Assembly: GCA_002337545.1 (NCBI GenBank)
Contig: DDGE01000039.1
Coordinates: 114,280 to 162,437 of the forward strand
Length of the DNA stretch: 48,158 nucleotides
Direction: 5' to 3'
From: Phycisphaerales bacterium UBA1910
GTDB lineage: Bacteria; Planctomycetota; Phycisphaerae; Phycisphaerales; UBA1924
The stretch's first letter is position 1. Every line of letters begins with the position of its first letter. Positions 7,909-16,093 of this stretch are shown here, piece by piece. Below the pieces are notes generated by a model. That model was not told the DNA's origin and did no database searches. It worked only from the letters and a program-made list of their open reading frames with translations. A program made the position numbers and the translations under genes.

Positions 7909-9164
7909 TAGTCGTCCTGTTCCTCTTCTTCCAGTTGGTCCAGTTCGACTTGAGTGAACAGATCCTCCTCGTACTTGGTGTAGGTAAACGGGCGAGCATC
8001 ATCGGGAACACCGGGCCATTCGATCGAGCCGCTCAGTAGCTCGGACTGGACCATGAGACTCTGTTCGCCGAAGTTGAAGACAAGCCGTGGTCGACCGTCC
8101 GAAAGGAAATCTCGCCAGAAATTGACTTCGCGGAGTACTTGCTCGTTGTACATGCGTGACTTCCGGCTCGTCGCTCGCCGCCCAGTGCCTTTGGGAGTGA
8201 TGGGCTCGAACCCATCGCGAGTGAATCGCCGCTCTGGTCGAATCGACAACACCCATGCAGTATCTGAGAGTTTCGTGAACCTGATACCAACAGCTAAATG
8301 CTCCCAGTACTTTCGCTTCTCTCCTGAGTGCCTTAGCACGGGCTGCCAAGCCACCTTGCGTGTTTGCCGCTTGCCAGTGAGAGTTCTGTATCGAATCTCG
8401 CGAGCCTCACCATCGCCCTGTGGCTCGAAGTAATACCGGTGGTGCTCCTTGTCCAGACGCAAACCTCGACGACCGGTCAGTTTGTTAAGCGAACGATTCA
8501 GCAGAGCTACATACCAACGCCGAAGATCGTCGTTGGACCACCACTCGGTAGACTCGTGCTTCTCAACAGTCCCCGCGTCGATGACCTTGTAAAATGGTCC
8601 ATGACGTTCTCGGAGATTCACAAAGCTGAATAATTGCCTGCTTCGGACGATGTATGGAAGCATGACTTCACGGGATGATGGCGGGACAAGCTGCTCCCGC
8701 ACTTCAGACTCGCTCACGCTGCAAGCTGCCGCATACACAAACCGGGGATACCCAACAACTGGTAGCAGAGTGCTGTAAACCTCCTCGGCGATAGTCGGTT
8801 CTGTGTCACCACCACCGATCAGCCGTTCGCGAGGCGAAAGCGTTTCTGTAACCCAACGCTCGTGGTCTGTCTTGACTTGCACAAGTCGTTCAATCGTGAA
8901 GCGACCGGCTTCTTTGTCAACTTGAGTGTGGTGCGTCGGGCAGAGCAGCACCAAGTTGCCCTCGCCGTCAATCTCACCGCCAGGCGGCGGCAGACCACCT
9001 CGCGGGCCGTCAGGCTGCTGAGCGACAATGTGTGCAAGCTCACCGAGTATCGACGCATCGCCTCCTTCAGGCTGCACAATCAGTCTCTGGCGACATTCAG
9101 GAAGGGAGCAATGCCCTCCTGCCTTTGCCCATACGACCGTTCGCGTTCTTGCAGAGACTGCCAT
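7908..9164 (-). CDS. HNH nuclease effector partnered with short Argonaute (probable APAZ C-terminus)
   Basis: A 418-aa protein. The N-terminal 90 residues form an HNH/ββα-Me domain: Cys19 and Cys24 (GHCSLPEC), His45 (LAHI), Asn70 (GEGNLVLL) and LCPTHH with His78/79, with the cysteines plus Cys75 probably binding zinc. Residues about 190-410 form a beta-rich region ending in WVLSIRPERRFTRDG and FWRDFLSDG. By position and partner this is likely an APAZ domain, the part of short-pAgo effectors that substitutes for the N and linker domains; I cannot prove the fold. The tail is acidic (DQLEEEEQDD). From memory, HNH-linked short pAgo systems have been described. This is the first gene of the four-gene defence operon; its stop overlaps the Argonaute start. 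Confidence 0.8.
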   Translation of the reverse strand: MAVSARTRTVVWAKAGGHCSLPECRQRLIVQPEGGDASILGELAHIVAQQPDGPRGGLPPPGGEIDGEGNLVLLCPTHHTQVDKEAGRFTIERLVQVKTDHERWVTETLSPRERLIGGGDTEPTIAEEVYSTLLPVVGYPRFVYAAACSVSESEVREQLVPPSSREVMLPYIVRSRQLFSFVNLRERHGPFYKVIDAGTVEKHESTEWWSNDDLRRWYVALLNRSLNKLTGRRGLRLDKEHHRYYFEPQGDGEAREIRYRTLTGKRQTRKVAWQPVLRHSGEKRKYWEHLAVGIRFTKLSDTAWVLSIRPERRFTRDGFEPITPKGTGRRATSRKSRMYNEQVLREVNFWRDFLSDGRPRLVFNFGEQSLMVQSELLSGSIEWPGVPDDARPFTYTKYEEDLFTQVELDQLEEEEQDD

Positions 9165-9551
9165 AGATCGATTCTACCGGTTCTTGGCGGCCGTGAGCGG
9201 ACTTCACACCACAAGATCTTGTGACTCTGCACGAATCCTGCCCCATGAGTTGACATCGCCATGTCAATTGTGCTGAAGTACACGATGTGTAAATGCATTA
9301 ATCGCATTGACTGTGTGTCCAGGAGCCGGCCTTTCAGCCGGCTCTTTTTTCTAGAGCGACGACCACAACTGATTTCAACGATGAGGACCAGTTCCTTTAC
9401 GTCTCTTGAGGCAACTTGCTTGAAGCACACCCGATGCACCTGCGAGTGCTGACTGGCAGGGCGAAGGGCATCGCTGAATCAGTTTGTTCTCTGGCACTCA
9501 ACTGTCCAGCGCCAAGAGCCACCAGGTGGCCGGGCGTTGGGCGTTTTACAA
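9165..9551. promoter_or_regulatory. Control region of the Argonaute-Hachiman operon
   Basis: A 387-bp gene-free stretch. It holds three short palindromes close to the operon start: CACAAGATCTTGTG (9210-9223, perfect 14 bp), TTGACATCGCCATGTCAA (9250-9267, 7-bp arms) and TACACGATGTGTA (9279-9291). The second contains TTGACA on both strands, so an operator overlapping a -35 element is possible, but I see no good -10. A plus-strand Rho-independent terminator follows at 9323-9350. The rest (9351-9551) shows nothing I recognise. Confidence 0.5.
9323..9350 (+). terminator. Rho-independent terminator without an obvious upstream gene
   Basis: GAGCCGGC, loop CTTTCA, GCCGGCTC, then six T: a perfect 8-bp stem with T-tract on the plus strand. 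The only upstream DNA on this strand is antisense to the HNH gene and its control region. It may end a short RNA started near 9250-9300 or block antisense transcription. Confidence 0.8.
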
Positions 9552-9932
9552 ATGGACACACACATGAACGAAACCAACACACACATACACGAACTAATCC
9601 GTAATGACGAGATACTCATCGACGCCACTCACGCGGCCATCGAAGCCGGGTGCGGGGTGTTCGTGTCATTCACCTCGAAGGCATGGGACGAAGTTGTCTA
9701 TGTCGCTCCCGGCTTCAAAGAGGGTGACGGTCGACTGCGAGAAGTGCTCGCAGCCTTGAGAGCGTGTCTTCACGAGGCCAACGGGAGGCTTGGCCCCGAG
9801 CCGCTCAACTTCAAGGTCTTCGTTCGAAGACCCGGGACCGAGCTCATGGATGAAGTCGACTTGTCCTGTCTTGCCGACCTGAGCCAAGGCGGGGGACTCT
9901 CGCTCACTATCTCGCTGTCTGAAGAGCAGTAA
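9552..9932 (+). CDS. Small protein of unknown function
   Basis: 126 aa if started at ATG 9552 (MDTHMNET); ATG at 9564 is equally possible, and neither has a strong ribosome site. The sequence is acidic and soluble, with no membrane segment: IHELIRNDEILIDATHAAIEAG, then VFVSFTSKAWDEVVYVAPGF and an LREVLAALRACLHEANGRLG helix. No family recognised. It is the first of a plus-strand run of small accessory genes that leads toward the mobilization block, 6 bp before the HTH gene. Confidence 0.55.
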   Translation: MDTHMNETNTHIHELIRNDEILIDATHAAIEAGCGVFVSFTSKAWDEVVYVAPGFKEGDGRLREVLAALRACLHEANGRLGPEPLNFKVFVRRPGTELMDEVDLSCLADLSQGGGLSLTISLSEEQ

Positions 9933-9938
9933 CAAGTC

Positions 9939-10253
9939 GTGAGACAGCAGCGGTCGTGCCGACTGTCACCGACAGACCGCACGAGCAGCGACTCCACACT
10001 GAATACCACCACGGGAACAGAGGCAGCTCTACCGAGGTGGCTCAGTGTGGAGCAGATTCGCAAACTCCAACGCATGCGACGCGAGACGGTCATCGACGCG
10101 ATGCTGACCGGCGAGCTCCCATTCGAGCAACGCGGTCGCATCCGCTACGCCCGCCTCAGCGACGTGGTGGCGTGGGAGCAACGACGAGTTGAACGCGAGA
10201 CCAAGCCGGTGTCGGGGCTGGTGCATCCGGACCTGGCCGACCTGGCTCGCTGA
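9939..10253 (+). CDS. Helix-turn-helix protein, possible excisionase
   Basis: 104 aa from GTG; the first 30 residues are low-complexity Ser/Thr-rich and the true start could be further in. The C-terminal part, WLSVEQIRKLQRMRRETV then GELPFEQRGRIRYARLSDVVAWEQRR, is the excisionase/MerR-like winged HTH pattern (sensor helix, turn, wing with an R-I-R-Y strand, and a final helix). Proteins of this kind act as recombination directionality factors or small regulators. Since the element needs an excisionase to leave tRNA-Gly, this is the best candidate on the integrase half; the 63-aa HTH at 36304 is the alternative. Confidence 0.65.
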   Translation: MRQQRSCRLSPTDRTSSDSTLNTTTGTEAALPRWLSVEQIRKLQRMRRETVIDAMLTGELPFEQRGRIRYARLSDVVAWEQRRVERETKPVSGLVHPDLADLAR

Positions 10254-10311
10254 CTAAACACGGGGCGGCATGAGCGAGTGCCCAGGTCGTCCCATTTCAA
10301 ACGAGGAAACG

Positions 10312-10683
10312 ATGAGCACACAACACGAAACGGGGGCTACCGCCCCCACTACGAACCGGCCATGGGCCGAGTTGAAGTCCGGGGCCTTGAAGGCCGTCAT
10401 CTGGGAGAACCAGGGCGACCAGAATCGGCCCTTCTTTTCCACCTCTCTGGTGCGTCTGTATCAGGACGCAGAGAAGCGGTGGAAGGAGAGCCACAGCCTG
10501 GGTCGAGACGAGTTGCTCCGGGCAGCGAACCTGCTGACCAGAGCCTTCGAGCAGATTGAAGCCGAAGAGCGACGGCGTCGGGAGGCGTCACGAGCGAACG
10601 GGGGTCAGGCTGAGGGTTCACCGACGAACGGTCATCCGGCTCGGGTTTTGAATGGGGAAGATTCCCTGGAGAACCGAGCATGA
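10312..10683 (+). CDS. Small conserved accessory protein, paralogue of the 17314 gene
   Basis: 123 aa from ATG 10312, with GAGG 5 nt upstream; an earlier ATG at 10270 exists. Core pattern: NRPWAELKSGALKAVIWEN, FFSTSLVRLYQD, W, then GRDELLRAANLL and an acidic helix QIEAEERRRR. The gene at 17314-17628 matches nearly residue for residue through this core, so the two arose by duplication. The strand-strand-helix layout recalls small single-strand DNA binding folds (PC4/whirly-like) of mobile elements, but that is an inference. The tail (ANGGQAEGSP) is probably disordered. Its stop overlaps the next gene (ATGA). Confidence 0.7.
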   Translation: MSTQHETGATAPTTNRPWAELKSGALKAVIWENQGDQNRPFFSTSLVRLYQDAEKRWKESHSLGRDELLRAANLLTRAFEQIEAEERRRREASRANGGQAEGSPTNGHPARVLNGEDSLENRA

Positions 10684-10979
10684 GGTGGCCGGGATGGATG
10701 CGACAGCGGAATGAGGAAGTCTTCCTCCGGGAGGCTGGCAAGTTCGTCAGCGAACAGTACGAGGTCCAACTCCTGGAGCGATTCGTCAACGGAGATGTCA
10801 GCTGGATAGTTGAGGTCAGGCGGGACGGCGAGGAGCAGCTGGTCCGTCGGCATGAGCTGACAGACGATGAACTCAGAGGGGGATTGGGCCTTCTGACGAC
10901 CCTCCACGGCATCCTGAACAACAGCCTAATCACGACGCCTATCGCGGACATCCGAGAGCGAGCGAGATTGGGGGATTGA
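10680..10979 (+). CDS. Small protein of unknown function
   Basis: 99 aa, with ATG overlapping the previous stop, so the pair is translationally coupled. The sequence starts MRWPGWMRQRNEEVFLREAG, continues with EQYEVQLLERFVNGDVSWIVEVRRDGEEQ (two likely strands) and ends with LTDDELRGGLGLLTTLHGIL (helix). No signal peptide or membrane segment. No family recognised. Coupling to the 10312 gene suggests the two proteins work together, possibly in DNA processing at the nearby oriT-like region. Confidence 0.6.
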   Translation: MRWPGWMRQRNEEVFLREAGKFVSEQYEVQLLERFVNGDVSWIVEVRRDGEEQLVRRHELTDDELRGGLGLLTTLHGILNNSLITTPIADIRERARLGD

Positions 10980-11230
10980 CTCGGGAGCTGTGATATGCAA
11001 CAACGAGAAAGCCATGAGATGAAACTGGATGAAGACCTCGCTGCACTACGCCTTCGAGGCTTCGTTTCCTCGGCACACCTGATGCACCAAGGTGCTATAT
11101 CATTGCCGCGCAAATCACTCTATAGCAACGACTTAGCAGTATACGGCACGATATAGACCTATATCGCAGCCTTCTCAATCACGGCTGCACGGCTGGAATC
11201 CGCTAAGATTGCATATACCCGTACGGAGTA
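10980..11230. other. Candidate origin of transfer (oriT) region
   Basis: A gene-free, locally AT-rich stretch just before the mobilization genes. It contains a perfect inverted repeat CGATATAG-AC-CTATATCG (11149-11166) followed at once by GCAGCC-(11 bp)-GGCTGC (11166-11188), with related GCTATATC and CTATAGC words at 11094-11125. Position upstream of an accessory gene and a MOBF relaxase, with inverted repeats, is the usual oriT setting. The nick site cannot be placed from sequence alone. Confidence 0.5.
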
Positions 11231-11584
11231 GTGTCGATGGCGAGCGATACCAGCAAGTCTCCCAACAAGAACGTCTCCATCGTGTTCCCAACCATGGAAC
11301 TCAAGGAGGCATTTGAAGCGGACGCTCGGCGAGCTGGGCGGCGGAATAGTGAACATGGGTACTTGATCATCGCAAGTCACCTCGAAGGCAAGAGCCTAGA
11401 CCAGGTCCATGAGGAAATGTCCGAGCTGACTTCTGAACTCGTCCGATTCCGCCAGAGCTTCGACCAGCACAGGCGGGCTGTGTTCTTCTCGCTCTTCACG
11501 GTCATTGAGAACATGCCCAACGGTGCCGAGGCGGCGAAGATCTTTGAGGCCTGCTACCAGAAGGCGATGACACAGGAGGGGTAG
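11231..11584 (+). CDS. Probable relaxosome accessory protein
   Basis: 117 aa from GTG, with GGAG 5 nt upstream; ATG at 11237 is an alternative. The N-terminal NKNVSIVFPTMELKEAFEADARRAGRR, a short strand followed by a helix, resembles a ribbon-helix-helix DNA-binding start. The middle, LDQVHEEMSELTSELVRFRQSFDQHRR, has a heptad-like pattern suggesting a coiled coil. It sits between the inverted-repeat region and the relaxase gene, 3 bp from the latter. By position it should bind oriT and help load the relaxase, as TrwA- or MobC-type proteins do. No specific family is recognised. Confidence 0.6.
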   Translation: MSMASDTSKSPNKNVSIVFPTMELKEAFEADARRAGRRNSEHGYLIIASHLEGKSLDQVHEEMSELTSELVRFRQSFDQHRRAVFFSLFTVIENMPNGAEAAKIFEACYQKAMTQEG

Positions 11585-11587
11585 GCC

Positions 11588-14236
11588 ATGATGTCCATCG
11601 GAGTCGTGGCTGCCGGGCAGACCCACTATTGGACGGGACTCGCCCGTGAGGACTATTACCTCGAAGGGGGCGAGCCGCCGGGGCACTGGTACGGCGACGC
11701 CGCCCAAACCCTCGGCCTCGGCGACCCGTCCACAGGACAAGTCGGCAAGAAAGAGCTCCACGACCTCTTCCAGGGCTTTGGCCCTGATGGCACAGCCCTG
11801 GTCAAAAATGCGGGGAAGACCAAAGGGGAGAGAAAACGCCAGGCGGGACTCGACCTCACCTTCTCCGCCCCTAAATCTGTATCCGTGCTCTGGGCCCATG
11901 CGGACGAGGAAACACGCAAGGCAATAGAACAGGTTCAGGAGCGGGCGGTCCAGTTCGCATTGGACTACCTCCAGCAGGAGGCGGGTTGGACCCGTACCGG
12001 CCAGGGCGGCAGCGAGTTTGTTCGCTGCAAGCTCGTCTTCGCGATGTTCCTCCACACGACCAGCCGTGCTCAGGACATGAACCTCCACACACATGTTCTG
12101 ACGCCCAATGTCGGAATCGCTGACGATGGGCAGACCCGGACAATCTGGAACAACGAGCTGTACGAGCACAAGATGGCCGCGGGTGCGCTCTACCGCGTCG
12201 CTCTATCGCACGGCCTCTCACAGACCCTGAACGCGGGCATCGAAGCCGACCGAGAGCATGGTTTCTTCCGCGTGCTCGGAATCGACCAGAAGGTATGCGA
12301 CCACCACTCCAAACGTCGCAAGCAGATAGAGGACGAACTTCGCGAACATGGTCACTCCACCGCGAAGGCGGCGGCCATCGCGAATGTTCAGACTCGCGAG
12401 GTCAAGGGGCATGTCGCCCGGCCCGAGCTCGATGAACATTGGCGAGAAGAGCTCAGTGCTTTTGGATACAGCCGGGACTCGATGGTCTCAGATTTCGAAC
12501 GATTCAGAGGCATGTCGAGTCAGTTTCGAGGGGTAGAGCAGGAGGCGGAGCAGGAAGCAGAACGACTCGCCAAGGAAGAGGGCGCGTTCCGCAGACAGGA
12601 CATGGTCAAAGCCATTGCCGACCTGACCCAGGACGGTGTCACAGGACCAGATGATGTTATCCGTGCGGTCTCGGGCGTGCTTGATTCCGACCAGACCCTC
12701 AGAATCGCCAAGGGCAAGAGGAATCAACGCAGCAAAGAGCACGACCTGTACACCACGAAGAACGAACTGAACAACGAACACGGCCTGCTCCACATCGCGG
12801 AGAAGCTGGCGGAGAAGCCGGGTCTCACCGTCAAAGACGACCTCGCGGCACAGGTTTGGGGGCGTCATGGTGAGCAGGCAGGGTTAGGCAATCGCTGGGA
12901 TGCCTTCGAGCACCTCACCACCTCGCGTGGCAACATCAAACTGCTGACCGGTATGGCCGGGACCGGCAAAACCTCGCTGCTCAAAGCCGCGAATGACGCG
13001 TGGACCCAAGAAGGCTTCCGTGTCGTCGGCATGGCACTGTCCGGGAAGGCCTCGCGTGGTCTTGAGCACGGTGCGGGAATCCAGACCGAAACGATCCGCA
13101 AGCGTCAGATGCAGCTCGCTCCCACGTTGGGCGAAAAAGCAGGCCACATCGGCAACGAGTTCTACCGGGCGTTTCGCTGGGGCAAGCACCGCAAGTACCG
13201 TCCCGAACAGATGGACCGACTGAAACTCGATGCAAAGACCGTGCTCGTTATTGATGAGAGCTCGATGGTTGGGCTCCAGGACATGACTGAGTTGCTCAAG
13301 CACGCCGACAAGGCCGGGTCAAAGGTCGTTCTCGTCGGCGACGAGAGGCAACTCCCCGCCATTCAATCCGTCTCGCCATTCGCAGCACTCCAGGAGCACA
13401 TTGGACACGTGGAGCTTCAGGACATCGTGAGGCAGCGGGACGGCTGGATGCGCCAAGCTGTCCGAGAGTTCGCCGCAGGCGACATCCAAACCGGGCTCTC
13501 GTTGCTGGCAGCGCACAACTTCTTGCACGTTGGTTTGGGCGGCCCGAAGGAAACAAAGCGTCGCCTCGTCGAGCAATGGGACCAGGATGATGCCAAGCTC
13601 TCTGAGCGGCTGATCCTTGCGGCGACCAATGAACAGGCCGACGACCTGAACAAACTGGTGCAGGAGAAACGGCGAGAGAACGGCGAGCTCGGCGGACGAG
13701 GCGTCCAGCTCGGTGGTGGCGGTACCGCGTATCGCGGCGACCGCGTGATGTTCCTGGAGAACAGCCGCAAATACGATGTCTTCAACGGCGAGCTGGGAAC
13801 GGTCACCAAGGTCATCCGCCCGTCGATGACCACCTTCAATAAGGGCGAAGTCGTTGTCCAAATGGACCACGACCAGGAGGTGCGGATCAATCTCAACCAG
13901 TACAACGCGATGACACTCGGGTACGCGATGACCACGCACAAGGCACAAGGGGTGACGGTGGACAGCTCCTACGTCTACACCACGCCTCAGGATGCGCAGC
14001 GAGAGATGGCCTATGTCCAGGCCTCCCGTGCACGGAATTCAACGCGTGTGTATTGCCCGGGACACGACCTGGGCGAGGACCTTGCAGAACTGACGCGAGT
14101 GATGGAGCACGAACGCTCGCATCAGCTGGCGGTTCAGCACCAGAATGCTTATGAGCGTGCACAAGAGGAGGCACGCAGGCGGCTGCTCGCACAGCAGGAG
14201 TTGGACGACGACTTCGGATTGGAGCAGACGCGATGA
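11588..14236 (+). CDS. MOBF-family conjugative relaxase-helicase (TrwC/TraI type)
   Basis: An 882-aa protein. The relaxase domain (1-300) has the N-terminal tyrosine region with Tyr14 and the Tyr23-Tyr24 pair (EDYYLEGG), the signature GLDLTFSAPKSVSVLW (87-102), and the metal-binding three histidines His156, His167 and His169 (HTTSRAQDMNLHTH). The helicase half is SF1B/RecD-like: GMAGTGKT near 455, VIDESSMVG, and the C-terminal THKAQGVTVDSSYVY. It should nick one strand at oriT, stay bound to the 5' end and unwind DNA for transfer. Length is typical of TrwC-like proteins. It overlaps the following membrane protein (ATGA) and starts a likely operon with the coupling ATPase. Confidence 0.92.
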   Translation: MMSIGVVAAGQTHYWTGLAREDYYLEGGEPPGHWYGDAAQTLGLGDPSTGQVGKKELHDLFQGFGPDGTALVKNAGKTKGERKRQAGLDLTFSAPKSVSVLWAHADEETRKAIEQVQERAVQFALDYLQQEAGWTRTGQGGSEFVRCKLVFAMFLHTTSRAQDMNLHTHVLTPNVGIADDGQTRTIWNNELYEHKMAAGALYRVALSHGLSQTLNAGIEADREHGFFRVLGIDQKVCDHHSKRRKQIEDELREHGHSTAKAAAIANVQTREVKGHVARPELDEHWREELSAFGYSRDSMVSDFERFRGMSSQFRGVEQEAEQEAERLAKEEGAFRRQDMVKAIADLTQDGVTGPDDVIRAVSGVLDSDQTLRIAKGKRNQRSKEHDLYTTKNELNNEHGLLHIAEKLAEKPGLTVKDDLAAQVWGRHGEQAGLGNRWDAFEHLTTSRGNIKLLTGMAGTGKTSLLKAANDAWTQEGFRVVGMALSGKASRGLEHGAGIQTETIRKRQMQLAPTLGEKAGHIGNEFYRAFRWGKHRKYRPEQMDRLKLDAKTVLVIDESSMVGLQDMTELLKHADKAGSKVVLVGDERQLPAIQSVSPFAALQEHIGHVELQDIVRQRDGWMRQAVREFAAGDIQTGLSLLAAHNFLHVGLGGPKETKRRLVEQWDQDDAKLSERLILAATNEQADDLNKLVQEKRRENGELGGRGVQLGGGGTAYRGDRVMFLENSRKYDVFNGELGTVTKVIRPSMTTFNKGEVVVQMDHDQEVRINLNQYNAMTLGYAMTTHKAQGVTVDSSYVYTTPQDAQREMAYVQASRARNSTRVYCPGHDLGEDLAELTRVMEHERSHQLAVQHQNAYERAQEEARRRLLAQQELDDDFGLEQTR

Positions 14237-14553
14237 GTGTGGTGGTGCTCGCCAGCCTAGACGGTGAAACGTTCATCCTCATCGCCCTTGGGGTCATCGT
14301 TGTCGGGTCGATACTCGCTCGCATTCTCGTCAGCATGCACGAGCAGAAGAAGGAGAACAGCAAGCCGGAGCCACGAATCCTGGGCTTTGCTCCGAGAGAC
14401 AAACCTGAACCCGAGGCCGACATTCCTGACCGCATAGTGCCAGCGCCCGGTGATGATGAGAGATCACGCAAGAAGAGTGGAGCGATCTACCCGCCCGACC
14501 CTGAGCTGCCTCACCATCCAGTGAAGCGACTGCCACCGGGGGGCGATGGCTGA
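14233..14553 (+). CDS. Single-pass membrane protein, possible coupling-protein anchor
   Basis: 106 aa. One hydrophobic segment, FILIALGVIVVGSILARILV (about residues 13-32), is followed by a charged, proline-rich tail (KPEPRILGFAPRDKPEPEADIPD) expected in the cytoplasm. Overlaps relaxase (ATGA) and coupling ATPase (TGATG) on either side. The downstream ATPase lacks the N-terminal membrane helices usual in VirD4-type proteins, so this protein may supply the anchor. That role is an inference from position and topology; no family is recognised. Confidence 0.7.
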   Translation: MSVVVLASLDGETFILIALGVIVVGSILARILVSMHEQKKENSKPEPRILGFAPRDKPEPEADIPDRIVPAPGDDERSRKKSGAIYPPDPELPHHPVKRLPPGGDG

Positions 14554-16076
14554 TGCCCCGTCAGCCCCCTCGACATCCTGTGCTTTCCACCTCTGTCGCC
14601 GCAGCACACCCATTGTGCGACTTCCGAGACCTGAAGGTCAACTACCTCAACGCATTCAACAGCCGTTGGATGCGCGAGTCTCTATCCATGCTTCCCCCGC
14701 ACTATCTCTTCTTAGGCGCTACCGGCTCGGGGAAGACCACAGCGATCAAGCTACACATGTACTCCATCTTGCCAAGCGAGAGTGCACAGTTTTCCATGGC
14801 GTTTCGCGGCCTGATCTACGACCCCAAGACCGACCTCTTGCCGTTCCTTGCCCGGATGGGCTTCAACACAAACGACCATGTGATCGTCACCAACCCATTC
14901 GACGAGCGATCGGCTTGCTGGGACTTGGCCGCCGATATAACCAGCGAAGCGGATGCTCAAGGCTTCGCAGACATAGTCATTCATGACCACCCGGGGCAAG
15001 AGTTCTGGCAAGCCTCGGCTCGTGATATTCTTGCAGGCCTCGTCAATGGCCTTAACGCAGACCCCCAGACCCGCAAGGGATGGGACCTCCGCGACCTTGT
15101 TCTGATTGCAGACAATCAGAACTTACTGAAGCAGATGCTTCAGCGCACAGACATGGGGCGTGGTGCCCTGAACGATTTTTTCAAGGGGGACCAGAGGCTC
15201 TCGGGCAATATCAGGGCAACCCTTCGCGCCAATCTTGCTCCTTACCGACTCATAGCAGCGACATGGGACCATGCCCGGTATTCGTTTACTTTCAAGGAGT
15301 GGGCGAACGGTGCCGGGATCTTCCTGATTGGCAACCACTTCAAGTACCGCGACCCAATGCAGCGCGTGAACAATCTTCTTGTTCGGAATGCTATCGACAG
15401 CGTGATGGACCGACCCGGCGTCGAAGAGAAAGACCTGTCTTGGTTTTACCTCGATGAGCTCAAGAACGCGGGCAAGTTTCCCAACTTCGGAACAATGCTG
15501 ACATTGGGCCGGAGCAAAGGCATCCGTTGCGTGCTCGCTGCGCAAGGGTTGAGCACATTGCAGTCTGCGTTTCCTGAGCACGAGGACAGAGAGGTCATCA
15601 ACAACTGCGGAAACAAGTGCATCATGCAGTTAGGCAGCGAAGAGGACGCACGCTGGGCTGAACGCCTTTTCTCAACGAAGACGCTCATCAAGGAGAGTCA
15701 CACTCACCCAATCGATCAATCCAACAGAGGCACGAAGACCACGCATGAGGAAACCGTGCCACGATTGGAGGCGAAGAAGTTCTTGGAGCTCCCGTCTGCC
15801 TCAAATACGGGCGGCTCTATCGACGCTTACTACCACGCCCCTGAGGGATTCCATCACAGGAAGCCCATTGGAGGCGAAGAGATCACCGCTTCGATGCCCC
15901 CGCCACTGGCAACACCAGTTGCGGATTATCTTCCGAGGCCCGAGGAACACTACACCCTCCGCCGCTTTGCCCAAGCGGATTATGAGCACCTGAAGCTCGA
16001 CCCCAAGAAAAAGGACGATGACGAAGATTCGAACGAGGAGTTCAAGCCGTTTAAAATCTCGGAACGATTCTTCTAG
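14553..16076 (+). CDS. Type IV coupling protein-like ATPase (VirD4/TraD family)
   Basis: 507 aa. Walker A GATGSGKT (55-62), the following GLIYDPKTDLL, and Walker B WFYLDELKNAGKF near 300 with the downstream LAAQGLSTLQSAF are the VirD4/TraG/TraD pattern. The family forms hexameric motors that hand the relaxase-DNA complex to a type IV secretion channel. Unlike classic VirD4 there is no N-terminal membrane region: residues 1-50 are hydrophilic. A separate 106-aa membrane protein is encoded immediately upstream. No secretion channel genes are present, so it should dock to a helper system's channel. Confidence 0.88.
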   Translation: MPRQPPRHPVLSTSVAAAHPLCDFRDLKVNYLNAFNSRWMRESLSMLPPHYLFLGATGSGKTTAIKLHMYSILPSESAQFSMAFRGLIYDPKTDLLPFLARMGFNTNDHVIVTNPFDERSACWDLAADITSEADAQGFADIVIHDHPGQEFWQASARDILAGLVNGLNADPQTRKGWDLRDLVLIADNQNLLKQMLQRTDMGRGALNDFFKGDQRLSGNIRATLRANLAPYRLIAATWDHARYSFTFKEWANGAGIFLIGNHFKYRDPMQRVNNLLVRNAIDSVMDRPGVEEKDLSWFYLDELKNAGKFPNFGTMLTLGRSKGIRCVLAAQGLSTLQSAFPEHEDREVINNCGNKCIMQLGSEEDARWAERLFSTKTLIKESHTHPIDQSNRGTKTTHEETVPRLEAKKFLELPSASNTGGSIDAYYHAPEGFHHRKPIGGEEITASMPPPLATPVADYLPRPEEHYTLRRFAQADYEHLKLDPKKKDDDEDSNEEFKPFKISERFF

Positions 16077-16093
16077 CAGCAAGGCTCACGACC

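Noticed and set aside
2059..9164. A restriction-modification system based on the HNH gene
   Set aside because: No methylase is in this operon and the downstream MID-PIWI protein identifies it as an Argonaute-linked effector.
9964..10192. Alternative plus-strand frame overlapping the small HTH gene
   Set aside because: His/Arg/Thr-rich shadow translation; the overlapping frame contains a clear HTH.
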